Source of the DNA: Mycolicibacter heraklionensis
Lineage (GTDB): Bacteria; Actinomycetota; Actinomycetes; Mycobacteriales; Mycobacteriaceae
Length of the DNA: 64,000 nucleotides
NCBI RefSeq assembly: GCF_019645815.1
Contig: NZ_CP080997.1
Location: 2,050,880 to 2,114,879, forward strand
Direction: 5' to 3'
The translations under genes were made by a program, and so were the position numbers. Shown one piece after another: positions 56,704 through 64,000 of this stretch. The notes under the pieces are model-generated. The model was given only the letters and a program-made list of their open reading frames with translations. It did not search any database and was not told the origin of the DNA. Numbering within the stretch: position 1 is the first letter of the stretch; every line of letters begins with the position of its first letter.

Positions 56704-57378
56704 CTATCGGGTCTCGTCAACTGCGGCCAGCCGCGGAGCGGCCTGATCAGGCGCCTGCCCGAGGGTATATAGGCCGAGACTGCCGAGAAAACCCGCACAG
56801 TGCTCGATAAGCATTTCAGTCGAGAGGTTCAGTTGTCCGTCTATCCAGCGACGGAGTATCTCGAACAGGCCCCCGACACCGTAGGTGGCGGCGAGATCTG
56901 CGACTTGAAGCACCTCGCTGGGTATATCGAGGTGCAAGCGGGCCTCTCTGAGCACCAGCTCCGCAAAATCGGTCATCAGCTCGCTTCGCAGCTGCCGAAG
57001 GAGGGGTTCTGCGCCCGATTCGACAAACAGTATGCGGGCCATGCTGGGATCGTTCTCGATCACCTGAACCAGGGCCTTGATCGGAGCGTAAGCGAGTTCT
57101 TGAGGAGCAACCGTGTCGTCCGGAATGGCGCTGGTTATCACCGCCTGGAAGGTGGCGGAGATCTTGGCAAATACCGCGCGCAAGAGTGCGTCTCGGTCGC
57201 GAAACTGCTGGTAGAAGTACCGGCTCGTCACTCCTGACTTCGCACACACGGCGGTCACGGTGCACGCGGTAGCTCCGTGGGTGCCCATGATTGAGACCGC
57301 GGCATCAATCAACATCACGCGGCGCTGCGCATCGCGTTGAGCTGCGGACAGCCCGCCATAAACACGTGCTGGACTCAT
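56704..57378 (-). CDS. TetR-family transcriptional regulator
   Basis: A 224-aa TetR protein. The N-terminal domain comprises RRVMLIDAAVSIMGTHGATA and VCAKSGVTSRYFYQQFRDRDALL. The C-terminal domain ends LGSLGLYTLGQAPDQ. ATG at 57378 is the natural start. It is divergent from the ferritin-like gene at 57447, with a perfect ATCTGAC-N10-GTCAGAT palindrome between, so autoregulation and control of that gene are likely. Confidence 0.9.
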   Translation of the reverse strand: MSPARVYGGLSAAQRDAQRRVMLIDAAVSIMGTHGATACTVTAVCAKSGVTSRYFYQQFRDRDALLRAVFAKISATFQAVITSAIPDDTVAPQELAYAPIKALVQVIENDPSMARILFVESGAEPLLRQLRSELMTDFAELVLREARLHLDIPSEVLQVADLAATYGVGGLFEILRRWIDGQLNLSTEMLIEHCAGFLGSLGLYTLGQAPDQAAPRLAAVDETR

Positions 57379-57399
57379 GTCCTACAGTCTGGCAGTCTT

Positions 57400-57423
57400 A
57401 TCTGACAAGGCATAAAGTCAGAT
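57400..57423. promoter_or_regulatory. Palindromic operator between TetR and ferritin-like gene
   Basis: ATCTGAC (57400-57406) and GTCAGAT (57417-57423) form a perfect 7-base inverted repeat with a 10-base spacer. It lies in the 68-base divergent gap, 22 bases from the TetR start and 23 from the other gene. This is the expected place and size for a TetR operator controlling both. Confidence 0.72.
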
Positions 57424-57446
57424 CCAACTTCGAGGAAGGACCTCCA

Positions 57447-58316
57447 GTGTCGGAAGATCAAGCCCGGACCAGGACCCGCGTGCTGCCAAAACCCAGGCGT
57501 GTTCGTTTTCCGATGCCGACCTCCACGAAGCGGCAACACTTCGTGGATGGCGACCTGGTGATGAGCCATTTCATCTCGGTGCTTTCTGCGACGTTCCCGG
57601 AAGGCGAGGATTTCTTCATCCGATCGGTCAGGAACTTCCAGAGCTCCATCGACGATCCCCAATTGGATACAGCGGTCAAGGGTTTCATCGGACAAGAGGC
57701 CACACATCGACACCAGCATCGTCTCCTCAACGAGCGACTCCAGGTCATGGGGTATCCGACGGCGCGAATCGACCGTCATGTCGCACGCCTGATCAAGCGA
57801 TTGGAACGGCGCTTTTCGCCGGAAATGCGGCTGTCCATGACCTCCGCGTTGGAGCACTACACCGCTACGCTGGCAGAAATCATTCTTACCAGCGAAGACG
57901 CCCAGAAGCTCATCGGACAGACAGAGGTTCGACCGATTCTGCTGTGGCATGCCTTCGAGGAGTCGGAGCACAAAGCGGTTGCCTTCGATGTCTATCGGCT
58001 CGTGGGAGGAACCGAGCGCACCCGTGTACGCGGCATGCGGATCGCTTCAGTAATTCTGTTCGGCGAACTCATTCTGCAGACTGCCCTGTCCATGGCCGCT
58101 GACAAAGCCTCATATAACCCGGTCACGTTGGTGCGCAGTCTGTACCGCTTCAGTCGCACCCCGATGTTCACCGCCGATGCGCTGCGGCGTTTCCGTTCCT
58201 ACAATCGCCCGGGTTTCCATCCTGATGATTGGGACAGCGCCGCGGTCCTGGAGCATTGGAGCAAAGAACTGTTCGACCAAGACGGTTCACAGCGAGTTAT
58301 CGCTTCGTCGGGATAG
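57447..58316 (+). CDS. Ferritin-like di-iron protein of the metal-dependent hydrolase family (PF10118 type)
   Basis: A 289-aa helical protein of the family labelled predicted metal-dependent hydrolase. Its residues spell a di-iron carboxylate site: Glu54 (or 52), E84-A-T-H87 (GQEATHRHQH), Glu136 (ALEHYTA) and E172-S-E-H175 (FEESEHKAVAFD). That pattern suggests oxygen chemistry rather than hydrolysis; this is inference. A hydrophobic segment (IASVILFGELILQTALSMA) follows at about 205-223. GTG at 57447 follows GAGGAAGGA. Divergent from, and probably repressed by, the TetR at 56704. Confidence 0.83.
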   Translation: MSEDQARTRTRVLPKPRRVRFPMPTSTKRQHFVDGDLVMSHFISVLSATFPEGEDFFIRSVRNFQSSIDDPQLDTAVKGFIGQEATHRHQHRLLNERLQVMGYPTARIDRHVARLIKRLERRFSPEMRLSMTSALEHYTATLAEIILTSEDAQKLIGQTEVRPILLWHAFEESEHKAVAFDVYRLVGGTERTRVRGMRIASVILFGELILQTALSMAADKASYNPVTLVRSLYRFSRTPMFTADALRRFRSYNRPGFHPDDWDSAAVLEHWSKELFDQDGSQRVIASSG

Positions 58317-58499
58317 CAAAGATGCGGAAGTGCGGCGACGCAGGAGCACCGTTCCTGCGTCGCTCCTTCCGAACAGGGTGCGACGCGTCGGTCGACTCAC
58401 GGATTCGGTGCTCGGTGGCCGGTGAAGGTGGCGGTCGGACCCGCAAATGCGGTTCGCAGCGATCGCCACGGGGCTGGCTGGCCCTGTTGTGAGCCTCGA

Positions 58500-59132
58500 T
58501 CAGTCGCTGATGACATAGCGTTGAGCCAGGGTTTCAGCAAGTCTGCTGGTGTGCGCGACCACTTCTTTCTCGGTCACCGCAAGCAAACCGGAGTGCCAGG
58601 CGGTGATGACTTCGACGAATCCCCCGACAGCGATCAGGGTGTCCATGCGAAGGGCTATCTCGTCGGCATCTTGTCGGAGGTGTGGCCGGCTTGCCTCAAC
58701 GACCAACTGCGTTGCTTCCTGTAGCGCCACGGCGCGGCGGTCTTGTAGCGGTGAGCTACCGACATGCTGAGCGAGGAGGATGCGTGCCCGGCCGGGATCG
58801 CGTGCGATCCGGTCGACCACGATGGTGATCGCCGCGGTGATGGTTTCGATCGGCGGCCGATTCGCACGCTCGTTGAAGAGCGCGGCGACCTCGCCGAGCA
58901 TGTCATTGCGGACGCCATCCCACGCAGCAACGAGCAGCTCATCGCGCGTCTTGAAGCCCTCGTAGAAGTATCGATCGTTCAGCCCTGTGCGGGCGCATAC
59001 GCCGCGCATAGTGACCGCGGCCCAACCGCTCTCACTCCAAATCTCGGTTGCGGCCTCGATCAATTGCTGCCGTCGCTCGGCACGACGCTCGGCCCCGGTC
59101 CGACCACCCCAGCGCTTGTTTCTCGACCGCAC
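58500..59132 (-). CDS. TetR-family transcriptional regulator
   Basis: A 210-aa TetR protein. The DNA-binding region comprises RRQQLIEAATEIWSESGWAAV and VCARTGLNDRYFYEGFKTRDELL. The C-terminal ligand domain runs to AETLAQRYVISD. GTG at 59132 places about 15 residues before the first helix, as is usual; longer readings to 59288 have no homology-like sequence. Divergent from the SDR at 59261 with two palindromes between, so it is the likely repressor of the SDR, ferritin-like and monooxygenase genes. Confidence 0.87.
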   Translation of the reverse strand: MRSRNKRWGGRTGAERRAERRQQLIEAATEIWSESGWAAVTMRGVCARTGLNDRYFYEGFKTRDELLVAAWDGVRNDMLGEVAALFNERANRPPIETITAAITIVVDRIARDPGRARILLAQHVGSSPLQDRRAVALQEATQLVVEASRPHLRQDADEIALRMDTLIAVGGFVEVITAWHSGLLAVTEKEVVAHTSRLAETLAQRYVISD

Positions 59133-59161
59133 CTCTCCATCTTGACAAGGTGCTCGTTCCA

Positions 59162-59194
59162 CCACCAAACTGGTGGCATGCGACACCAATGGTG
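59162..59194. promoter_or_regulatory. Two palindromes between TetR and SDR operon
   Basis: CCACCA-AAC-TGGTGG (59162-59176) and CACCA-A-TGGTG (59184-59194) are both perfect palindromes sharing the CACCA/TGGTG arms, 7 bases apart. They lie between the divergent TetR (59132) and SDR (59261) genes and probably bind the TetR protein, perhaps two dimers. Confidence 0.65.
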
Positions 59195-59260
59195 GCTGGT
59201 GCCCCCAGATGAGAGTTTCCCCACAGCAGACGTCCATGTCGCGACCCGAAAGGCAGACGG

Positions 59261-60115
59261 ATGAGATTGCTGCCCTTCGGCGGCGCACCAGGCAGAACGC
59301 ACCGCGCCGATGCAGTCGTCACGGGCGCAGGAAGCGGTATCGGCCGCGCATTCGCCGTGGAGCTTGCGCGCCGAGGTGGACGCGTGGTGTGCGCCGACAA
59401 AGATCCCGTCACTGCAAAAGAGTCGGCAGAGTTGGTGAGGCAGGCTGGCGGCGAGGGCTTCGACATCGCATGCGATGTCACCGATCTTGAGCAGGTCCGC
59501 AACCTCGCTGATGTGAGCGAAGACTGGTTCGAGAAGGCTGCGAGCCTCGTCATCAACAACGCCGGAATCGGTGCGGGCGGCAACCGCATCGGCGCGACGT
59601 CGATCGAGGACTGGAACGCGGCGATTTCTGTCAACCTCTGGGGCGTTATCTACGGCTGCGAGACTTTTGTGCCTCGGCTCCGCAGCAATGGGCATGGCGG
59701 AGTCATCAATGTGGCGTCGGCAGCGAGCTTTGGCTCGGCCCCTCGGATGGCGGCTTACAACGTGAGCAAGGCCGGGGTGCTCGCTCTGTCGGAGACATTG
59801 GCGGCCGAACTGAGCGGTACTGACATCAACGTCACAGTGCTTTGCCCCACCTTCGTGAAGACGAACATCGTCAACAATCCTCAAATCGACGAGGCGGCTG
59901 CAAGACTCGCGGCCAACCTGATGAAATGGACCGGCATTTCGCCACAGCACGTTGCTCGAACGACGTTGAACGCGCACGATCGCGGACAAATTTATGTAGT
60001 ACCCCAACTCGATGCCAAAGTCTTGTGGCAACTCAAGAGAGCCCTACCCGGCCCCTTTACTCGCACGCTGGGCCTCGTGGAGCGCATGGCCTCATGGAAC
60101 GATTCAGCCGAGTAG
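59261..60115 (+). CDS. Short-chain dehydrogenase/reductase
   Basis: SDR of 284 aa. Cofactor motif TGAGSGIG at 21-28, CADKD after strand 2 (NAD preference), NNAGIG, catalytic Ser153 and Y166-N-V-S-K170 (AAYNVSKAGVLAL). The C-terminal part (KVLWQLKRALPGPFTRTLG) is like SDRs in mycobacterial lipid and steroid operons. ATG at 59261 is the apparent start, though without a strong ribosome site. First gene of a rightward set with the ferritin-like gene (13-base gap) and two monooxygenases. Confidence 0.9.
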   Translation: MRLLPFGGAPGRTHRADAVVTGAGSGIGRAFAVELARRGGRVVCADKDPVTAKESAELVRQAGGEGFDIACDVTDLEQVRNLADVSEDWFEKAASLVINNAGIGAGGNRIGATSIEDWNAAISVNLWGVIYGCETFVPRLRSNGHGGVINVASAASFGSAPRMAAYNVSKAGVLALSETLAAELSGTDINVTVLCPTFVKTNIVNNPQIDEAAARLAANLMKWTGISPQHVARTTLNAHDRGQIYVVPQLDAKVLWQLKRALPGPFTRTLGLVERMASWNDSAE

Positions 60116-60128
60116 AGGAGCAGGGAAA

Positions 60129-61052
60129 ATGGCTTTCGCATACAGTGACATGCTCGAGACAATCAAAAACAAGCAATGGGCTCTTGCCGATATCGATTGG
60201 AACGCCCCTGGCGCGGAACTGATCACCGATGAACAGCGTCCCAAACTCAAGCAATTCATGTCCGACGTGGTGTGGATTGAGCATGTTGGAGCACGTGCCT
60301 TCGCCGCGATGGCTCCAAAGGCGCCATTCGAAGCGCTCGGAGACATTTACCGTTACTTTCACGCCGAGGAGCAGCGTCACGCCAATGCCGAACTTGCCTT
60401 GATGCGTCGCTGGGGCATGCTCGAGGAAGGCGAGAAACCGGTCCCGAACAAGAATATTCGGCTGGTCATCGAATGGCTGGACCGTTATGCGGAAGCCCTG
60501 CCCCTGACCGTCATCGGGGCCGCGATTCCGGCACTGGAGACTGCGCTCGATGGAGCGCTGCTGAAGTTTCTCCTCGATGAGGTTGACGACCCTGTGTGCG
60601 GGGAGGTGTTCAACAAGGTCAACAGCGACGAATCAAGGCATCTCGCGGTTGGCTTCCAGGTCTTGAATGACCTGGGCGCCAGCCCGATGCGAATCCACGC
60701 CATTCAAACTGCGGGTGCTCTTGTCGACCCGCGAATTCTCACCGGCGCTTTGCTGTATATCCCGCTCCTGACGCGCATGTTGATGAATCTCAACGCTATG
60801 GGTCTGTCCGAGGAGAAGTTATACAACGCAGTGACGCGGTATGCCAATGTCGGCGATCGCAGTGAGCATACGCGGAGGGTGCCCGGCTATCACATCTTGA
60901 AGGCGCACATGTCGTCGTCCATCAAGCGGTCCCAGCCTCTGCACTTCGTGTCTCAGCGCCTTGGCAATGCGATCGATGTTTTCCCTGTTCAGATTTTCGG
61001 TCGGCCGCCATCCTGGACGGACGAACTGACCTACGAACCGGTTGCCAAATGA
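60129..61052 (+). CDS. Ferritin-like di-iron protein
   Basis: A 307-aa protein with a complete di-iron ligand pattern: Glu51 (WIEHVGARAF), E81-Q-R-H84 (HAEEQRHANAE), Glu137 (IPALETALDG) and E168-S-R-H171 (SDESRHLAVGF). The arrangement Glu, ExxH, Glu, ExxH is that of ferritin-like oxidases and desaturase relatives. It probably activates dioxygen; the substrate is unknown. ATG at 60129 follows AGGAGCAGGGAA. It overlaps the flavin monooxygenase gene by 4 bases, implying joint function. Confidence 0.85.
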   Translation: MAFAYSDMLETIKNKQWALADIDWNAPGAELITDEQRPKLKQFMSDVVWIEHVGARAFAAMAPKAPFEALGDIYRYFHAEEQRHANAELALMRRWGMLEEGEKPVPNKNIRLVIEWLDRYAEALPLTVIGAAIPALETALDGALLKFLLDEVDDPVCGEVFNKVNSDESRHLAVGFQVLNDLGASPMRIHAIQTAGALVDPRILTGALLYIPLLTRMLMNLNAMGLSEEKLYNAVTRYANVGDRSEHTRRVPGYHILKAHMSSSIKRSQPLHFVSQRLGNAIDVFPVQIFGRPPSWTDELTYEPVAK

Positions 61053-62542
61053 CAGGCACCACGACGACGTTGATCGTCGGCGCCGGGTTCGCAGGTATCG
61101 GTGCGGCGATCAGACTGCTTCAAGAGGGCACGGATGACTTGGTCATCCTGGAACGGTCAGATCGCGTCGGAGGCACCTGGCGAGACAATACTTATCCCGG
61201 TGCGGCCTGCGATATTCCCTCGCTTCTCTACTCCTACTCGTTCGAGCCGAATCCGGGCTGGACTCGTACCTACTCGGGGAGCGCTGAGATCCTCGAATAT
61301 ATCGACGATATGGTCGCCAAGTACGATCTTGCCCGGTTCATCCAGTTTGATACCGACGTGACTGCCTTGGAATTCGATGAGAGTGCCGGCATCTGGATGG
61401 CCGACACGGCAGATGGAAAGCGGTATCACACCCGGTCAGTTGTGATGGCCAGTGGACCACTTGCCAACGCCAGCTTTCCCGATATTCGGGGTATTGACTC
61501 GTACGGTGGAAAAAAGATCCACAGCGCTCGATGGGACCATGGCTACGATCTCGGCGGTAAGAGGGTTGCAGTCATCGGGACAGGCGCGAGCGCGGTTCAG
61601 ATCATTCCCGAGCTCGTAAAGTCGGCTGCCTCGGTCAAAGTCTTCCAGAGAACGCCCGGCTGGGTGTTGCCCAGGGTGAACTTCAGGCATCCGGCCTGGG
61701 CGCGTTCGACCTTCACACACCTGCCGGTGAGCGAACAAGCGCTCCGCGACGCGTGGTTTTGGGCCCACGAAGTGATGGCAGTGGGTATGGTCTGGAACAC
61801 CGCCGCGACGTCCGCGATACAGCTGGCGGCCAAGGCTCATCTCCGTCGGCAGGTGAAAGACTCCTGGTTGAGACGTCAGTTGACGCCCCATTTCAGGCCT
61901 GGATGCAAGCGCATGCTCATGACCAGTGATTATTACCCTGCGCTACAGGCGGATAACTGCAAGCTGATCAGCTGGCCGATCGCCACATTGTCACCCAACG
62001 GTGTTCGGACCGCCGACGGTGTCGAGCACGAAGTGGACTGTATCGTATTTGCCACTGGCTTCGATGTGGCCAAACGTGGCACCCCGTTCCCGATTAGCGG
62101 CCTCGGCGGTCGGAAGCTCGGCGATGAATGGTCTCAGGGGACATTTGCCTTCAAGAGCGTGAGCGTGGCCGGGTATCCGAACTTATTCTTCACTTTCGGA
62201 CCGAATTCGGGGCCAGGCCACAACTCGGCGCTCGTATATATGGAGGCTGCAATTGACTATATAGTCAAGGCGATCAAGCTCCTTCAGCAAAATGACATCG
62301 GCACTTTGGATGTGAGGGAGGATCGTCAGGACCGCTATCACTCCGAAATTCAGCGCCGCCTTCGACGAACGACTTGGAATTCGGGGTGCAGCAGTTGGTA
62401 TTTGACCGAGGACGGCTACAACGGCACGATGTACCCAGGTTTCGCGACCCAGTTTATGAGAGAACTATCCCGCTTGGATCCTCATGATTACGTGATAACC
62501 CGGCGCGACGATACACACGTCGAGCTGACGCAATCACTCTGA
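61049..62542 (+). CDS. Baeyer-Villiger-type flavin monooxygenase
   Basis: FAD/NADPH monooxygenase of 497 aa. FAD fold GAGFAGIGAA at 11-20, GGTWRDNTYPGAACDIPS, second nucleotide fold GTGASAVQII and the Baeyer-Villiger fingerprint spread over FPDIRG and KIHSARWDHG (F-x-x-x-x-G ... H-x-x-x-W). FATGFD is also present. It inserts oxygen next to a ketone or oxidises a heteroatom. ATG at 61049 overlaps the previous stop by 4 bases. In M. tuberculosis similar enzymes are EthA and MymA. Confidence 0.91.
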   Translation: MTGTTTTLIVGAGFAGIGAAIRLLQEGTDDLVILERSDRVGGTWRDNTYPGAACDIPSLLYSYSFEPNPGWTRTYSGSAEILEYIDDMVAKYDLARFIQFDTDVTALEFDESAGIWMADTADGKRYHTRSVVMASGPLANASFPDIRGIDSYGGKKIHSARWDHGYDLGGKRVAVIGTGASAVQIIPELVKSAASVKVFQRTPGWVLPRVNFRHPAWARSTFTHLPVSEQALRDAWFWAHEVMAVGMVWNTAATSAIQLAAKAHLRRQVKDSWLRRQLTPHFRPGCKRMLMTSDYYPALQADNCKLISWPIATLSPNGVRTADGVEHEVDCIVFATGFDVAKRGTPFPISGLGGRKLGDEWSQGTFAFKSVSVAGYPNLFFTFGPNSGPGHNSALVYMEAAIDYIVKAIKLLQQNDIGTLDVREDRQDRYHSEIQRRLRRTTWNSGCSSWYLTEDGYNGTMYPGFATQFMRELSRLDPHDYVITRRDDTHVELTQSL

Positions 62543-62586
62543 ATACAAGTTTGCAAGGCTGACCGTCAGAACGGTGAAATACAGGA

Positions 62587-64000
62587 ATGGATCGCAAGTC
62601 CGACCGTAATTACGAGATAATTATCATAGGAGCTGGATTTTCCGGCATCGGGTCTGGCATTAGCTTGATGAAGGCGGGATTTACCGACTTCTTGATGGTT
62701 GATGACGCCGATGGCGTAGGTGGTACGTGGCACTGGAACACCTACCCGGGTATCGCTGTCGATATACCGTCGTTCAGTTATCAATTCTCATACGAAATGC
62801 GGCCCTCTTGGTCGCGCACGTACGCCCACGGCAATGAGCTCAAAGCCTATGCCGAGCGATGTGTTGAAAAGTATCGGCTCTGGGACCATATTCGTTTCAA
62901 CACAACCATTACCGAGGCTTGTTTCGACGAGAACGCAACACGGTGGCATTTGACCAGTGCCAATGGTGAGGAGTTCACGGCACGCTTCGTGATAAATTGC
63001 TCCGGCGTTCTCAGTCGGCCAAAGTGGCCTGAAATCAAGGGGGTGCGAGATTTCGCCGGCGTTACGCTCCACACGGCTAGATGGGACAATGCCAAAGATC
63101 TCAGCGGGAAGAGGGTTGCAGTAATCGGTACCGGTGCATCGGCGGTGCAACTGATACCCGAAGTCGCAAAGAAAGCAGAGAGTCTGACGGTATTTCAGCG
63201 AACTCCAATTTATTGTCTGCCGAAGCCAGACTTCCCCATACCGACGTGGGGTGGAAGGCTTCTACATTTCCTGCCGGGGGCACAATTGGCGACCCGGACC
63301 GCCAGCCAGGCGTTCGTGGAAATCACTTTCCCAATCGCCGCTCACTTTCATACGGTGATACCGTTCGCCGATGTCATGGAGAGCGCCGCAAAGCGGTACA
63401 TGCGGCGTGAGGTCCATGACCCGACGACGAGAGAACAACTCATTCCGCGCTACTCGTTGGGCTGTAAACGACCCAGCTTCCACAATTCCTATCTCGCAAC
63501 CTACAACCGGTCCAACGTTTCGCTCGAGACGAGCGGCATAACCCATATCGACCATGCATCCGTCCATACTCGAGACGGCAAAGCTCATCCCATTGACGTC
63601 TTGATCCTGGCCACCGGCTTCAAAGTGATGGAGTCGGGCAACATGCCTACTTACGTATTGAAGGGACGCGGCGGGCTGGAGCAGGCTACATGGTGGGGCG
63701 AGCATCGACTGCAGGCCTTCGAAGGGGTGAGCGTCCCGGGATTTCCGAATCATTTCAACATCTTCGGCCCGTACGGCTACAACGGTTCCTCGTACTTCAC
63801 GCTCATCGAGGCGCAGAGTCGGCACATCGTCCGGTGTCTTCGTCGCGCGCGGGCGCTGGGTGCTAACTGGGTGGAGGTCAAGAAGGAGGCGAACGACCGT
63901 TATTTCGCCGAAGTGCTAAGGCGGCGTCACAGACAGGTTTTCTGGCAGCCGAGCTGTTCCAGTGCCAACAGCTACTACTTCGACAGGCACGGTGACGTTC
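62587..64000 (+). CDS. Second Baeyer-Villiger-type flavin monooxygenase (3' end outside window)
   Basis: Partial, 471 codons visible. FAD fold IIIIGAGFSGIGSGISLM, GGTWHWNTYPGIAVDIPSFS, second fold VIGTGASAVQLIPE and fingerprint HTARWDN after WPEIKGVRDFAG. ILATGFKVM and NIFGPYGYNGSSYF follow. ATG at 62587 is the first start after an in-frame stop at 62575; AGGA abuts it, so initiation may be weak. A gap of 44 bases separates it from the first monooxygenase. The proteins are related but clearly diverged, so they probably act on different substrates or steps. Confidence 0.9.
   Translation, partial: MDRKSDRNYEIIIIGAGFSGIGSGISLMKAGFTDFLMVDDADGVGGTWHWNTYPGIAVDIPSFSYQFSYEMRPSWSRTYAHGNELKAYAERCVEKYRLWDHIRFNTTITEACFDENATRWHLTSANGEEFTARFVINCSGVLSRPKWPEIKGVRDFAGVTLHTARWDNAKDLSGKRVAVIGTGASAVQLIPEVAKKAESLTVFQRTPIYCLPKPDFPIPTWGGRLLHFLPGAQLATRTASQAFVEITFPIAAHFHTVIPFADVMESAAKRYMRREVHDPTTREQLIPRYSLGCKRPSFHNSYLATYNRSNVSLETSGITHIDHASVHTRDGKAHPIDVLILATGFKVMESGNMPTYVLKGRGGLEQATWWGEHRLQAFEGVSVPGFPNHFNIFGPYGYNGSSYFTLIEAQSRHIVRCLRRARALGANWVEVKKEANDRYFAEVLRRRHRQVFWQPSCSSANSYYFDRHGDV

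Overview
The window is from a high-GC actinobacterium and almost certainly a mycobacterium. The order mptA-idsA2-MTHFR-lppM-GNAT-DUF3040-mraZ-rsmH-ftsL-pbpB-murE-murF-mraY-murD-ftsW-murG-murC-ftsQ-ftsZ-pgeF-sepF-yggT-wag31 matches, gene for gene and inverted in orientation, the M. tuberculosis Rv2174-Rv2143 region as I recall it. Wag31, SepF, LppM and a proline-rich FtsL are mycobacterial forms. There is no ftsA, as is normal in the group. I cannot name the species. No rRNA, tRNA or CRISPR array was seen.

Region 1 (1-5443): lipomannan mannosyltransferase (partial), a prenyl diphosphate synthase, an MTHFR-like protein, a lipoprotein, an acetyltransferase and a DUF3040 membrane protein, closed by a perfect intrinsic terminator. 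Region 2 (5444-28420): the division and cell-wall cluster. From mraZ to ftsQ all genes read rightward, most overlapping by 4 bases, so peptidoglycan precursor synthesis (MurE, F, D, C, MraY, MurG) and septal synthesis (FtsL, PbpB, FtsW, FtsQ) are co-expressed. ftsZ, sepF and wag31 follow with their own leaders. Differences from M. tuberculosis are a small Cys-rich protein gene between pbpB and murE, no yggS between pgeF and sepF, and a palindromic repeat inserted in frame in both mptA and murD.

Region 3 (28421-41265) is accessory: an SDR; an IS481-family element with a frameshifted transposase beside a remnant of a second copy; a leftward thiolase/alcohol dehydrogenase/CMD operon; a TetR-thioesterase-hydrolase set; and a complete CYP153-type alkane hydroxylase system (2Fe-2S ferredoxin, P450, ferredoxin reductase) with a divergent AraC regulator. 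Region 4 (41266-56352) is a large acyl-CoA catabolic locus made of two converging operons. The rightward one carries SCP2-type thiolase, DUF35, LLM monooxygenase, four hot-dog/MaoC proteins, enoyl-CoA hydratase, a TIGR03084 protein and AtuA. The leftward one carries biotin carboxylase beta and alpha subunits, acyl-CoA dehydrogenase, acyl-CoA ligase and TetR. The content suggests carboxylase-dependent breakdown of branched or isoprenoid acyl-CoAs, possibly with a retro-aldol step. Two genes here (thiolase, AtuA) are frameshifted at homopolymers.

Region 5 (56353-64000) holds two TetR regulators with clear palindromic operators, two ferritin-like di-iron proteins usually labelled metal-dependent hydrolases, an SDR and two Baeyer-Villiger-type flavin monooxygenases (the last one cut by the window end), again suggesting oxidation of hydrophobic substrates. 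By eye, GC is lower in regions 3 and 5 than in the core.
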